From: Ureibacillus terrenus
GTDB taxonomy: Bacteria > Bacillota > Bacilli > Bacillales_A > Planococcaceae
Reading direction: 5' to 3'
NCBI RefSeq assembly: GCF_006569205.1
Contig: NZ_VIGD01000004.1
Span: forward strand, 62,001-126,000
DNA: 64,000 nucleotides
Each line of letters opens with the position of its first letter. The first letter of the stretch is position 1. A program made the position numbers and the translations under genes. The notes below the pieces were generated by a model, which worked only from the letters and a program-made list of their open reading frames with translations, was not told where the DNA came from and did not search any database. Below are positions 10,439-23,410 of this stretch, in pieces.

Positions 10439-13400
10439 ACGCACAGACATTGAGAGCATTCTAGTTATTGGTTCAGGTCCGATCGTCATTGGACAGGCTG
10501 CAGAATTCGATTATTCCGGAACGCAAGCTTGTCTTTCATTAAAAGAAGAAGGATATCGGGTGATTCTTATAAACTCAAACCCTGCAACGATTATGACAGA
10601 TACCCAAATTGCGGACAAAGTATATATCGAACCGATTACGTTGGAGTTTGTTTCCCGAATCCTGCGCAAAGAAAGACCTGACGCCATTCTTCCTACACTA
10701 GGAGGGCAAACAGGTTTAAATATGGCGGTGGCTCTGCAAAAATCAGGCATTTTGGATGAATTGGGCATCGAAATTTTGGGTACAAAATTGGATGCGATCC
10801 ATAAAGCGGAAGACCGTGAAATGTTCCGTCAATTGATGTTTGAATTGGGAGCCCCTGTTCCTGAATCTGATATTGTGCACAACCTGGATGAAGCGAAAGC
10901 GTTTGTTGAAAAAATCGGTTATCCGGTAATTGTCCGCCCTGCATTCACTCTTGGAGGTACAGGCGGCGGTATTTGCCATAACGAACAAGAGTTAGAAGAA
11001 ATTGTAACAAGCGGCTTGAAGTACAGCCCGGTAAACCAATGTCTTCTTGAGAAGTCCATTGCGGGCTACAAAGAAATTGAATTTGAGGTAATGCGCGACT
11101 CAAAAGACAATGCCATCGTTGTCTGCAGCATGGAAAACGTTGACCCGGTCGGCATCCATACGGGGGATTCCATCGTCGTAGCGCCTGTCCAAACGCTGAC
11201 TGACCGCGAATATCAAATGTTGAGAAACATCGCGCTGGATATTATCCGCGCATTAAAAATCGAAGGCGGATGCAACGTTCAGTTGGCCCTTGATCCGAAC
11301 AGCTTCAATTATTATGTGATTGAAGTGAATCCTCGGGTATCCCGTTCATCTGCATTGGCATCAAAAGCAACCGGATATCCGATTGCGAAAATTGCCGCGA
11401 AAATCGCTGTCGGCTTGACATTGGATGAAATCAAAAACCCGGTAACCGGCACTACATATGCCGACTTTGAACCTTCCGTAGACTATGTGGTTGCCAAAAT
11501 ACCGCGTTGGCCGTTCGATAAATTCGAATCTGCAAAACGCAATTTGGGTACGCAAATGAAAGCTACAGGAGAAGTGATGGCTCTTGGACGCACGTTTGAA
11601 GAAGCGATTTTAAAAGCGGTGCGTTCCCTTGAAACTGGCCAATTCCACCTAGATTTGAAACATGCGGAGCAATATGATGATCACTGGGTGGAAAAACGCA
11701 TCAGAAAAGCCGGCGACGAACGCCTCTTCTTCATTGCCGAAGCAATGCGCCGGGGCGTAAGTGTGGAACAAATCCATGAATGGTCCCAAATCGATTTATT
11801 CTTCTTATATAAATTGAAAAACATCATCGATATGGAAACGGTTTTGAAAGAAAACAAAGGAGATTTGGAAGTTCTAAGACAGGCAAAACGCATGGGCTTT
11901 TCCGATCCGAAAATCGCAGAGCTTTGGGATATGGATGCGGCGGAGGTTTATGAATTGCGCAAAGCGAACGGCATTGTGCCCGTATATAAAATGGTCGACA
12001 CTTGCGCGGCAGAATTCGAATCCGCGACACCTTACTACTACGGAACGTATGAGGAAGAAAATGAATCCATCGTTTCCGATAAACCGTCCGTCATCGTTAT
12101 TGGTTCAGGGCCAATCCGGATCGGGCAAGGTATCGAGTTCGACTATGCCACTGTGCATTCCGTTTGGGCGATCCAAGAGGCCGGCTATGAAGCGATTATT
12201 ATCAACTCCAACCCTGAAACAGTTTCAACAGACTTCTCTATTTCCGATAAACTTTACTTTGAGCCTCTGACAATCGAAGATGTGATGCATATCATCGATT
12301 TGGAAAAACCGGTTGGGGTTGTCGTGCAATTCGGCGGGCAAACAGCCATCAATCTGGCAGACAAACTTGCAGCCCATGGAGTGAAAATTTTAGGCACATC
12401 CCTTGAAGATATCGACCGAGCTGAAAGCCGCGACTTGTTTGAACAAGCATTAAAAGAATTGGAAATTCCGCAACCTGAAGGGGATACGGCGGTTTCATTG
12501 GATGAAGCGCTGGAAATCGCAAAACGGATCGGCTTCCCGGTATTGGTACGCCCTTCATACGTACTTGGCGGCCGTGCAATGGAAATCGTTTATAACGAAG
12601 AAGAATTGAAGCATTATATGGAAAATGCGGTGGAAGCTTCTCCGGATCATCCGGTATTGATTGACCGCTACTTAACAGGAAAAGAAGTGGAAGTCGATGC
12701 CATTTCCGATGGCGAAAATGTGTTGATTCCTGGAATTATGGAACATATTGAACGCGCAGGGGTACACTCCGGCGACTCCATTTCCGTATATCCTCCTCAA
12801 AGCTTGACAAAAGAGCAAATCGATACGATTGTGGATTACACAACACGTTTGGCAAGAGGATTGAACATCGTTGGACTTATGAACATCCAATACGTCATTT
12901 CTGACGGAAATGTCTATGTAATTGAAGTAAACCCTCGCGCATCAAGAACGGTGCCATTCTTGAGCAAGATTACAAACATTCCGATGGCGAATGTCGCAAC
13001 AAAAGTGATTTTGGGCCAATCCATTGTGGATCAAGGCTACCAAACAGGCCTTGTCGAAGAGAAAAAAGGCGTATATGTGAAAGTGCCGGTATTCAGCTTC
13101 GCAAAACTTCGCCGCGTCGATATCACCCTTGGCCCTGAAATGAAATCCACAGGGGAAGTCATGGGTAAAGATGTGACTTTGGAAAAAGCGTTATATAAAG
13201 GTCTGGTTGCATCCGGCATTGAAATCAAACCATTCGGAACCGTTTTGTTCACTGTAGCGGATAAAGATAAAGAAGAAGCGGTAGGCATTGCCAAACGCTT
13301 CCAGACTGTCGGATACCGCATCATGGCAACGGAAGGAACAGCGAAAAAATTTGCAGAGGCCGGCATCCGGGCAGAAGTTGTAGAAAAAATCGGCGGCAAA

Positions 13401-13624
13401 GGAAAAACATTGGTGGATGTCATCCAAAATGGAGAAGTGCAAGTGGTGATCAATACATTGACGAAAGGAAAACAGCCTGCGCGCGACGGTTTCCGCATCC
13501 GCCGGGAAACAGTGGAAAATGGAATTCCTTGCTTGACATCCCTCGATACAGCAAATGCTTTGATTACAGTCATTGAATCAATGACATTCGCCATTGAAGA
13601 AATGCCAAAATCGGAGGTATACTC

Positions 13625-13628
<4 letters not shown>
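10431..13628 (+). CDS. carB: Carbamoyl-phosphate synthase, large subunit
   Basis: This 1065-residue synthetase makes carbamoyl phosphate from bicarbonate, ammonia and two ATP. It contains two homologous ATP-grasp halves, each opening with a VIGSGPI-IGQ-EFDY motif (near residues 12-28 and 561-577). The carboxy-phosphate half has [12 protein letters not shown] and the carbamoyl-phosphate half [12 protein letters not shown]. The last 130 or so residues form an MGS-like regulatory domain. Length and domain order are complete, with no frameshift. The stop overlaps the pyrK start by four bases. Confidence 0.98.
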
Positions 13629-16003
<2,375 letters not shown>

Positions 16004-16004
<1 letters not shown>

Positions 16005-16636
16005 TGGCGATTGAAAAAGAAATTGCTCAAATTATGCTGAAAGTCGGTGCGGTTGAATTAAATCCGAACGAATTATTTACTTGGGCAAGCGGAATCAAAT
16101 CACCGATCTATTGCGATACTCGATTGACGATCTCCTATCCGGAAGCAAGAAAACAAATTGCGAAAGGTTTGGCGGAGAAAATCAAGGAACATTTTCCTGA
16201 GACTGAGGTGGTTGCCGGTACGGCGACGGCAGGAATCCCCCATGCCGCCTGGGTGAGCGACCTGCTGCAACTTCCTATGGTGTATGTGCGCTCTAAGCCT
16301 AAAGATCATGGTCGGGGCAATCAAATCGAAGGAAAAATTGAGCCGGGCCAAAAAGTGGTCGTGGTGGAAGACATCATTTCCACAGGAGGTTCGTCCCTCA
16401 CGGCAGTGAATGCGTTGAGAGAAGCCGGATGTGAAGTGGTCGGAGTTGTATGTGTATATACATACAATTTGCCAAAAGCGGAAGAAGCTTTTGAAAATGC
16501 GGGCGTGAAATATGTCAGCTTGACAAACTTCGATTATTTAATTGAAGCGGCTGAAGAATCAGGCGCCATCAAAGCCGAAGATATCCCGTTCTTGAAAAAT
16601 TGGCACGAAGATTTGAAAGCGGGAAGATTGCAATAA
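16004..16636 (+). CDS. pyrE: Orotate phosphoribosyltransferase
   Basis: Converts orotate and PRPP to OMP. ATG 16004, overlapping the pyrF stop and preceded by GGGAGGG, gives 210 residues. A longer frame starting inside pyrF adds eight residues and is less likely. The PRPP-binding motif is [16 protein letters not shown]. The catalytic flexible loop carries [13 protein letters not shown], and the orotate site includes [11 protein letters not shown]. It is the last gene of the pyr operon and is followed by a strong terminator. Confidence 0.97.
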
Positions 16637-16639
16637 AAA

Positions 16640-16678
16640 AATCTCCTGAATCCTGAATGATTCAGGAGATTTTTTTTG
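16640..16678 (+). terminator. Intrinsic terminator of the pyr operon
   Basis: Arms AATCTCCTGAA (16640-16650) and TTCAGGAGATT (16661-16671), followed by a run of T to 16677. Confidence 0.92.
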
Positions 16679-16681
16679 CAA

Positions 16682-16764
16682 AAATCCCGGTAACCTTTCC
16701 GGAAGTGACGCTTTCATATAGAGGAAATCGGCAAAGCGGCATTTCCATCTGCAAACCGGGATTT
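16682..16764 (-). terminator. Possible branched terminator of rqcH
   Basis: Ten-base perfect arms AAATCCCGGT (16682-16691) and ACCGGGATTT (16755-16764) enclose 63 bases. Inside is a further hairpin GGAAAT/ATTTCC (16723-16728/16741-16746). On the minus strand the outer stem is followed by TTTTTGC. This is the only stem between the rqcH stop and the pyrE terminator, so it may end rqcH transcripts. A stem with so large a loop is atypical. Confidence 0.4.
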
Positions 16765-16777
16765 CCGTTCCATTTAA

Positions 16778-18463
16778 TCATTCTTTTTTCTTTAATTTCA
16801 AGACAACTTCTTCATCCGGCGTGACGTAGAGAGTTTTTTGTTCAAAATAAATGACGAAGCCCGGTTTTGCGCCATTCGGTTTTTTGACATGGCGGATTTG
16901 GGTATAGTCTACAGGGACGGAAGAAGAATTTCTTGCTTTACTGAAATAGGCGCTTAAGATGGCCGCTTCTTTCAAGGTCGTGTCGTCCGGATTGCCGGAA
17001 TGAATGACGACATGGGAACCGGGAATGTTTTTTGTATGAAGCCAAATATCACTCTTTTTTGCCAGTTTAAATGTTAAGTAGTCGTTCTGTTTGTTGTTTT
17101 TGCCGACGGAAATCGGGATGCCTGTGGATGAAATGAATGTTTCCGGCGATGGTTTTGTTTGCTTGTGATTTTTTTGTTTTTTGTTCCGTTTTTTCAAATA
17201 CCCTTGTTCGGCAAGTTCTTCCCTGATTTCTTCGATATCGGCCGGACTTGCCTGCTGAACCTGGTTTAACAGCATTTCGAAATATTCAATTTCTTCATTG
17301 GTTTTCTCGATTTGTTCGTTCACCCGGATCAGTGCGTTTTTCGCCTTGTTATATTTTGTATAGTAGCTTTGGGCGTTTTCGATCGGGGTTTTCCTTTCAT
17401 CGAGCGGTATTGTCATTTCTTCATTATTGTAGTAATTTGTTACGGTCACTTCTTTCATTCCCTTGCGCAATTGATATAAATTGGCCATCAGTAGTTCGCC
17501 ATATAATTGGTATTGGTCCCGTTTCGAAGCTTCATCCAAATCTTTATGTAATTTCTTCAATTTCGTTTTCAGTTTGTTGATTTCGTTATGCAGGAAGCGT
17601 TCCAAATCTCCCGCCTGCTGTTTTACCCGGTCCCGTTCCGCCCGGGCGTAAAACACCCGGTCGAGAAGGGAGCTCAGGTCCTCAAAATGTACCGTTTTTC
17701 CCGTCAAATGCGTAATGGCAGCCGATGAAAAATAAGGCTTGCCTTCCGCTTCCAAATATGTAGGGTTTGCGCCTGTTGTCACTTCTTTGATGAAAGAGCG
17801 GTATGCCTCCAACTTTTGGCCTTCCTTCATCCTATGCAATAATTCTTTTGCATGGAAAGGAGAAAATCCGGCAAAATGGGCCACCACCTCCCGCGGTGTT
17901 TTTTCGGACGAGAAGAATGCTTCAACTACTTCATCCGGCACGGTTTCCGGATTTACTTTATTCTGCACGGGCGGATGAATATATTCAACCCCGGGAAGCA
18001 CCGTCCGGTAACTATTTACAGAAGGCGGCAAGTGTTTTAAACCATCGATGATTTTATTGGTTTCACCGTCAACCAAAATCAAATTGCTGTGTTTTCCCAT
18101 TATTTCAATGATCAATTTTCGTCCGACCAAATCGCCGATTTCATTTTTGCTTTCAATATGAAAAGTGATGACCCGCTCGAAACTGTCATTTTCAATGCGG
18201 GTAATAATGCCGCCTTCAATGTGCTTTCTCAAAAGCATACAGAACATCGGCGGTTCCTGCGGATTTTCAATCGCTTCTTTTGTTATGTGAACCCGGGCAT
18301 AAGATGGGTGAATGGAGAATAACAGTTTTTCCGTTTTCCCCTTTGCGCGGATTTGCAGCACCACTTCCATCGCGTTTGGCTGATGAACTTTCGAAATACG
18401 GCCGGTTTCAAGTTTTTTCAGTTCATTGATGATTGCAACTGTAAATAATCCATCAAATGCCAT
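16778..18463 (-). CDS. rqcH: Ribosome-associated quality control factor RqcH (NFACT family)
   Basis: RqcH binds stalled 50S subunits and recruits tRNA-Ala to add C-terminal alanine tails. The 561-residue protein has the NFACT-N region (MAFDGLFT; IHPSYARVHIT; PPMFCMLLRKHIEGG), helix-hairpin-helix and coiled-coil middle parts (about 275-420), and the NFACT-R domain near the C-terminus (FLAKKSDIWLHTKNIPGSHVVI-type segment). The pair usually described as Asp-Arg near residue 97 reads Glu-Arg here (E96-R97). The gene lies opposite to its neighbours between pyrE and yicC. B. subtilis calls it YloA; older annotation as a fibronectin-binding protein is misleading. Confidence 0.93.
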   Translation of the reverse strand: MAFDGLFTVAIINELKKLETGRISKVHQPNAMEVVLQIRAKGKTEKLLFSIHPSYARVHITKEAIENPQEPPMFCMLLRKHIEGGIITRIENDSFERVITFHIESKNEIGDLVGRKLIIEIMGKHSNLILVDGETNKIIDGLKHLPPSVNSYRTVLPGVEYIHPPVQNKVNPETVPDEVVEAFFSSEKTPREVVAHFAGFSPFHAKELLHRMKEGQKLEAYRSFIKEVTTGANPTYLEAEGKPYFSSAAITHLTGKTVHFEDLSSLLDRVFYARAERDRVKQQAGDLERFLHNEINKLKTKLKKLHKDLDEASKRDQYQLYGELLMANLYQLRKGMKEVTVTNYYNNEEMTIPLDERKTPIENAQSYYTKYNKAKNALIRVNEQIEKTNEEIEYFEMLLNQVQQASPADIEEIREELAEQGYLKKRNKKQKNHKQTKPSPETFISSTGIPISVGKNNKQNDYLTFKLAKKSDIWLHTKNIPGSHVVIHSGNPDDTTLKEAAILSAYFSKARNSSSVPVDYTQIRHVKKPNGAKPGFVIYFEQKTLYVTPDEEVVLKLKKKE

Positions 18464-18555
18464 ACTGCTTCCTCTTTTCTAATACATTGATGTACATTAT
18501 TTTATCATTTTTCTGCCAAAGTGCATTGATTCTATACAAATAATGATTCAAGCGT

Positions 18556-18582
18556 TATAATTTTCTAATCATGTGTTATAAT
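18556..18582 (+). promoter_or_regulatory. Probable promoter region for yicC-gmk-rpoZ
   Basis: Two perfect TATAAT hexamers, at 18556-18561 and 18577-18582, lie in the AT-rich gap between rqcH and yicC. Neither has a good -35 box at 17 bases, so the exact promoter is uncertain. Confidence 0.4.
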
Positions 18583-18613
18583 TGGAGCATAGCATAGAAA
18601 GGTGTGACGAACC

Positions 18614-19489
18614 TTGGTGCGTAGCATGACTGGTTTTGGCAGAGGTGTCACAACCACGAATGATTATCAACTGACTGTTGAAATCCGCTCGGTAAACCAC
18701 CGATTTTTAGAAATCTATACGAAGTTTCCAAAAGAGTGGCTGGAGTTGGAACTCGTTGCCAAAAAAATTATTTCCCAGTATGTAAAGCGCGGGAAATTTG
18801 ATTGTTTAATAAATTTAAAGTTAACCGGCGAAGAAGTAAAAGATTTTAAAATTAACTGGCCTCTGATCGAAGCCTACAAAAATGCGAAAAATGAACTTCG
18901 CCAAGTTCTTCCGATGGATGAACAATATTCGATGCAGGAAGTCCTTTCATTGGAAGGGGCCCTGATTTATGAAAAGAAGGAACTGACTCCCGAAGAACTC
19001 GCTTCAAGCATGGAACAAGCCGTCCGTGAAGCGATGGAAAAATTGGTGGAAATGAGGAAGCGGGAAGGGCAGGAATTGAAGCAAGTGTTGTTGCAATATA
19101 ACGAGGAGCTAAAACAACAGGTGAAGTTTATCCGGGATCATTCACAGGATGCCGTAAAAAAATATAGGGAAAAACTGAAGGAACGTTTGGCGGAAATTGT
19201 GAATGCGGAAGAATTGGATGACCGGATTCTTGCTGAAGTTGCCCTTTTCGCTGAACGGATTGATATATCGGAGGAACTGGACCGGTTGGAAAGTCACTTT
19301 CAGCAATTAAAAGAAACGTTGGAGGAAGAAAATTCCATCGGCCGGAAATTGGATTTCCTCATGCAGGAAATGTTAAGAGAGATTAATACGATCGGATCAA
19401 AAAATCAATCAGTCATCATTTCACCGGTCGTTGTACAATCAAAAACGATATTAGAAAAAATGAGAGAACAAGTTCAAAATATTGAATAA
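18614..19489 (+). CDS. yicC: YicC family endoribonuclease-like protein
   Basis: A 291-residue protein beginning RSMTGFGRG, the hallmark of the YicC/YloC family, with the conserved N-terminal ENRSVNHR-type segment (VEIRSVNHRFLE) and a C-terminal DUF1732 domain (LDFLMQEMLREINTIGSKNQS). Members in E. coli and Bacillus have been reported as endoribonucleases; the cellular role is not settled. The start is TTG 18614 or GTG 18617; AAAGGTG at 18598-18604 favours TTG. It precedes gmk by 30 bases, leaving no room for remA, which lies here in B. subtilis. Confidence 0.9.
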   Translation: MVRSMTGFGRGVTTTNDYQLTVEIRSVNHRFLEIYTKFPKEWLELELVAKKIISQYVKRGKFDCLINLKLTGEEVKDFKINWPLIEAYKNAKNELRQVLPMDEQYSMQEVLSLEGALIYEKKELTPEELASSMEQAVREAMEKLVEMRKREGQELKQVLLQYNEELKQQVKFIRDHSQDAVKKYREKLKERLAEIVNAEELDDRILAEVALFAERIDISEELDRLESHFQQLKETLEEENSIGRKLDFLMQEMLREINTIGSKNQSVIISPVVVQSKTILEKMREQVQNIE

Positions 19490-20146
<657 letters not shown>

Positions 20147-20148
20147 AT

Positions 20149-20349
20149 ATGCTCTATCCTTCTATTGATGTATTAAAGGAAAAAGTGGATTCCAAATATA
20201 CTTTGGTTACGATAGCGGCAAAACGTGCCCGTGAAATTCAGGAATTTGGAAACTTGAAATTAAGCGAGTATAAATCTTTGAAACCGGTTGGAAAAGCATT
20301 GGAAGAAATTGCTGCAGGTGTCATCCAGATTGAAAATGAAGAAAAATAG
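20149..20349 (+). CDS. rpoZ: RNA polymerase omega subunit
   Basis: The small omega subunit assists assembly of beta-prime into RNA polymerase. The product starting at ATG 20149 is 66 residues, [19 protein letters not shown], followed by the family motif AAKRAREI. An upstream ATG at 20143 overlaps the gmk stop but is only two bases from the GGAG site; 20149 has ideal spacing. It lies in the usual gmk-rpoZ-coa order. Confidence 0.95.
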   Translation: MLYPSIDVLKEKVDSKYTLVTIAAKRAREIQEFGNLKLSEYKSLKPVGKALEEIAAGVIQIENEEK

Positions 20350-20379
20350 CAGACAAGTTGATTAAAGTAACTACGAACA

Positions 20380-20407
20380 GCTCCCGGAGAACTTTCTTTG
20401 GGAGCTT
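20380..20407 (+). other. Hairpin between rpoZ and coaC
   Basis: AGCTCCC (20380-20386) pairs with GGGAGCT (20400-20406). No T-run follows, so this could be a processing or pause site rather than a terminator. Confidence 0.4.
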
Positions 20408-20426
20408 ATCCTTTGAAAGGGTGAAA

Positions 20427-20981
20427 ATGATGAAACGAAACATTTTACTTGGCGTCAGCGGCGGCATAGCAGTTTATAAAGCGGTTGCATTAGTCAGCAA
20501 ATTAACCCAGGCGGGATTTAATGTGAAAGTCATCATGACCGAATCCGCGATGAAATTTGTAACCCCTCTATCTTTTCAAGTGATGTCCAAAAACGATGTG
20601 TATATTGATACATTTGACGAAAAAGATCCAAGCACCATCGCCCATATCGAATTGGCGGACTGGGCGGATCTGATCATTGTTGCTCCGGCGACAGCCAATA
20701 TTATTGGGAAACTGGCAAACGGCATCGCGGATGATATGCTCACAACCACTCTGCTTGCCGCGACATGTCCCGTATGGATTGCACCGGCCATGAATGTTCA
20801 TATGTATGACCATCCTGCTGTAAAACGCAATATCGCCCGGCTCTATGAAGACGGCTATGGTTTTATTGAACCGTCCGAGGGGTACCTGGCATGTGGATAC
20901 GTTGGGAAAGGCCGCTTGGAAGAACCTGAAAAAATTACGGAATTAGTCATTCACTTTTTTGAAAGCGAAGGGAAACAATGA
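20427..20981 (+). CDS. coaC: Phosphopantothenoylcysteine decarboxylase (CoaC domain only)
   Basis: The 184-residue flavoprotein decarboxylates 4'-phosphopantothenoylcysteine in coenzyme A synthesis. Diagnostic features are the FMN-binding GVSGGIAVYKA, the catalytic histidine in TIAHIELADWAD, the PAMNVHMYDHP motif and the substrate-clamp cysteine in LACGYVGKGRL. In B. subtilis and most bacteria the protein continues into a CoaB ligase domain of about 200 residues. Here the frame stops right after the CoaC domain and its stop overlaps the priA start by four bases, so CoaB is cleanly absent. Start ATG 20427 (or 20430) follows GAAAGG; a longer in-frame reading from 20358 is unlikely. Confidence 0.92.
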   Translation: MMKRNILLGVSGGIAVYKAVALVSKLTQAGFNVKVIMTESAMKFVTPLSFQVMSKNDVYIDTFDEKDPSTIAHIELADWADLIIVAPATANIIGKLANGIADDMLTTTLLAATCPVWIAPAMNVHMYDHPAVKRNIARLYEDGYGFIEPSEGYLACGYVGKGRLEEPEKITELVIHFFESEGKQ

Positions 20982-23389
20982 AAATTGCAGAAGTGATCGT
21001 GGACGTATCCGCATACCCTGTCGATCGGCCTTTTGACTATCTAATTCCTGATGAGATGGAAGAATTGATTGAATGCGGATGCCGGGTAAAAGTTCCATTT
21101 GGTGCGCGAAATATTCTTGGCTTTGTCGTGGGGATCAAAAATGATACGGATGTGCCGCCGGATAAATTGAAACCCGTTTCCTCATTGCTTGATATTGAAC
21201 CGGTATTAACGAAAGAAATGATGGAATTGGCAAAATGGATGAAAAATGAAACGATTTCCTACGAAATTGATTGTCTGCAAGTGATGATTCCATCGGCGTT
21301 AAGGGCAAAATATGAAAAAATGGTCGTTCTGGAGACCGATGCCGAAAATTTGGAAGAACCGCTGCGCACAGTCTTTCGGCGGACGACAAAAGCGAATTAT
21401 AAAGAGCTTGAAAAACAAAATTTATTGATTCCTTTGAAGAAAGCGTTAAAGGAGAAATGGGTTTCCATTGAAACTGTTGTCAAACAAAAAGGAACGATCA
21501 AGGAGATCCGCAAAGTAAAAATTTCCGAAGACAAAGATTTTCTTCAAAAGGTTTATGAAAACCTGTCAAACCGTGCGAAAAAACAAAAACAGCTGCTTTT
21601 ATGGATGCAGCAGCATGCGGGGGAAATCATCGAACCGGAAGTGATTTATCGCAAAACCGATAGTTCCCCGCAAGTGCTGCAAGCGGTCATCGGGCACGGT
21701 GCGGCCGAATTTGTTATGGAAGAAGTCTATCGCAATCCATTTAAAAAGGATGTCGGGAAAACAGACTTTTTTACGCTGACAGAGGAGCAGGAAAAAGCCC
21801 TGCAGCCCATTGTGGATGCGATGGACAACCATTCCCCCGAAACCTTTTTGTTGCATGGCGTGACGGGAAGCGGGAAAACGGAAGTGTACTTGCAGGCCAT
21901 CCAGCATTGCATCCAGCAAGGGAAAGAAGCTATTGTCCTTGTGCCGGAAATTTCCCTGACCCCACAAATGACAAACCGTTTCCGTTCAAGATTTGGCGAG
22001 CTTGTCGCGGTAATGCACAGCGGGCTTTCCATCGGAGAAAAGTTCGATGAATGGCGGAAAGTCCACCATCGGAAAGTGAAGGTGGTCGTTGGTGCCCGTT
22101 CGGCCGTTTTTGCCCCTTTTGAGAATGTCGGGCTGATCATCATTGATGAGGAGCATGAAACTTCTTATAAGCAGGAGGATTCCCCTAGATACCATGCAAG
22201 GGATGTGGCCATCTGGAGAAGCAAATATCATCGTTGCCCGGTGATTTTGGGCAGCGCCACTCCAAGTTTGGAATCCTATGCCAGGGCCAGAAAGAACGTT
22301 TATAAATTATTGACGCTGAAGGAAAGGGCGTTGAAACAATCCCTTCCTTCGGTGGAAATTGTGGATATGCGGAAAGAATTGAAAAAGGGAAACCGTACCA
22401 TGTTTTCCGAAAAATTGGCCGAGGCGATCCGCGGGCGGTTGGAAAAGAATGAACAAATTGTTCTGTTCCTCAACCGGAGAGGCTACTCCTCCTTTGTGCT
22501 GTGCCGGGACTGCGGAACGGTGATGCAGTGTGAAAATTGCGATATTTCCTTGACCTATCATCGGTATAACGAGAAGCTGAAATGCCATTATTGCGGTTAT
22601 GAGCAGCCGGTTCCCGCAATTTGTCCACTATGCGGAAGCGACCATATACGGTATTTTGGCACCGGCACTCAGAAAGTGGAAGAGGAATTGACAAAACTTT
22701 TTCCGGGTGCGAGGGTACTCCGGATGGATGTTGATACGACCAAACGGAAAGGCGCCCATGAACGGATTTTGGAGGATTTTGGAGCAGGCAAGGCGGATAT
22801 TTTGCTTGGAACCCAAATGATCGCAAAAGGATTGGATTTTCCGAACATCACCCTTGTCGGCGTGTTAAGCGCGGATACTTCTTTGCATTTGCCCGATTTC
22901 CGCGCGGCGGAACGCACCTTTCAGCTGTTGACCCAAGTCAGCGGCCGGGCGGGGAGGGCGGAAAAACCCGGGGAAGTCATTATTCAGACATACTCACCGG
23001 AACATTATGCCATCCAATTTGCAAAAGCTCAGCAATATGAACCTTTTTATGAGAGGGAAATGCTGATGCGCCATGAAGCGGATTATCCGCCATATTATTA
23101 TATTGCCCTCGTTCAAGTTTCCCATGAAGATTTGCTCGTGTCTGCGGAATACGCAAAAAAGTGCGCCGATTATCTTCGTTCCCGGCTGTCATTCAATGCC
23201 TCCATTATCGGGCCGACGACGGCAGGCATTGTCCGTCTGCAAAATAGATATCGCTATCAATGTCTGATAAAATACAAAATAGAACCAAATTTAATTCCAA
23301 CTTTTTTACAATTAATGAAAATTTATCGAACTGACTGGATGAAAAAGGGAATTACTTTAACAATCGATTTGAATCCAACAATGATATAG
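20978..23389 (+). CDS. priA: Primosomal replication-restart helicase PriA
   Basis: PriA recognises abandoned forks and loads the replicative helicase. The 803-residue protein has an N-terminal 3'-DNA-binding domain and a superfamily 2 helicase core. Walker A is GVTGSGKTE (about residues 294-302) and the Walker B DEEH is at 390-393. A cysteine-rich zinc-binding insert (from C509, including CRDCGTVMQCENC and CHYCG) and QVSGRAGRAEKPG motif VI follow. It overlaps coaC by four bases and lies 21 bases before def. Confidence 0.98.
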   Translation: MKIAEVIVDVSAYPVDRPFDYLIPDEMEELIECGCRVKVPFGARNILGFVVGIKNDTDVPPDKLKPVSSLLDIEPVLTKEMMELAKWMKNETISYEIDCLQVMIPSALRAKYEKMVVLETDAENLEEPLRTVFRRTTKANYKELEKQNLLIPLKKALKEKWVSIETVVKQKGTIKEIRKVKISEDKDFLQKVYENLSNRAKKQKQLLLWMQQHAGEIIEPEVIYRKTDSSPQVLQAVIGHGAAEFVMEEVYRNPFKKDVGKTDFFTLTEEQEKALQPIVDAMDNHSPETFLLHGVTGSGKTEVYLQAIQHCIQQGKEAIVLVPEISLTPQMTNRFRSRFGELVAVMHSGLSIGEKFDEWRKVHHRKVKVVVGARSAVFAPFENVGLIIIDEEHETSYKQEDSPRYHARDVAIWRSKYHRCPVILGSATPSLESYARARKNVYKLLTLKERALKQSLPSVEIVDMRKELKKGNRTMFSEKLAEAIRGRLEKNEQIVLFLNRRGYSSFVLCRDCGTVMQCENCDISLTYHRYNEKLKCHYCGYEQPVPAICPLCGSDHIRYFGTGTQKVEEELTKLFPGARVLRMDVDTTKRKGAHERILEDFGAGKADILLGTQMIAKGLDFPNITLVGVLSADTSLHLPDFRAAERTFQLLTQVSGRAGRAEKPGEVIIQTYSPEHYAIQFAKAQQYEPFYEREMLMRHEADYPPYYYIALVQVSHEDLLVSAEYAKKCADYLRSRLSFNASIIGPTTAGIVRLQNRYRYQCLIKYKIEPNLIPTFLQLMKIYRTDWMKKGITLTIDLNPTMI

Positions 23390-23410
23390 ATATATAGAAA
23401 GAGGTTAACC

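Noticed and set aside
20350..20981. A frameshift that hides the CoaB half of CoaBC
   Set aside because: priA begins four bases before the coaC stop and is intact from its first residue, so there is no space for a hidden CoaB domain in any frame.
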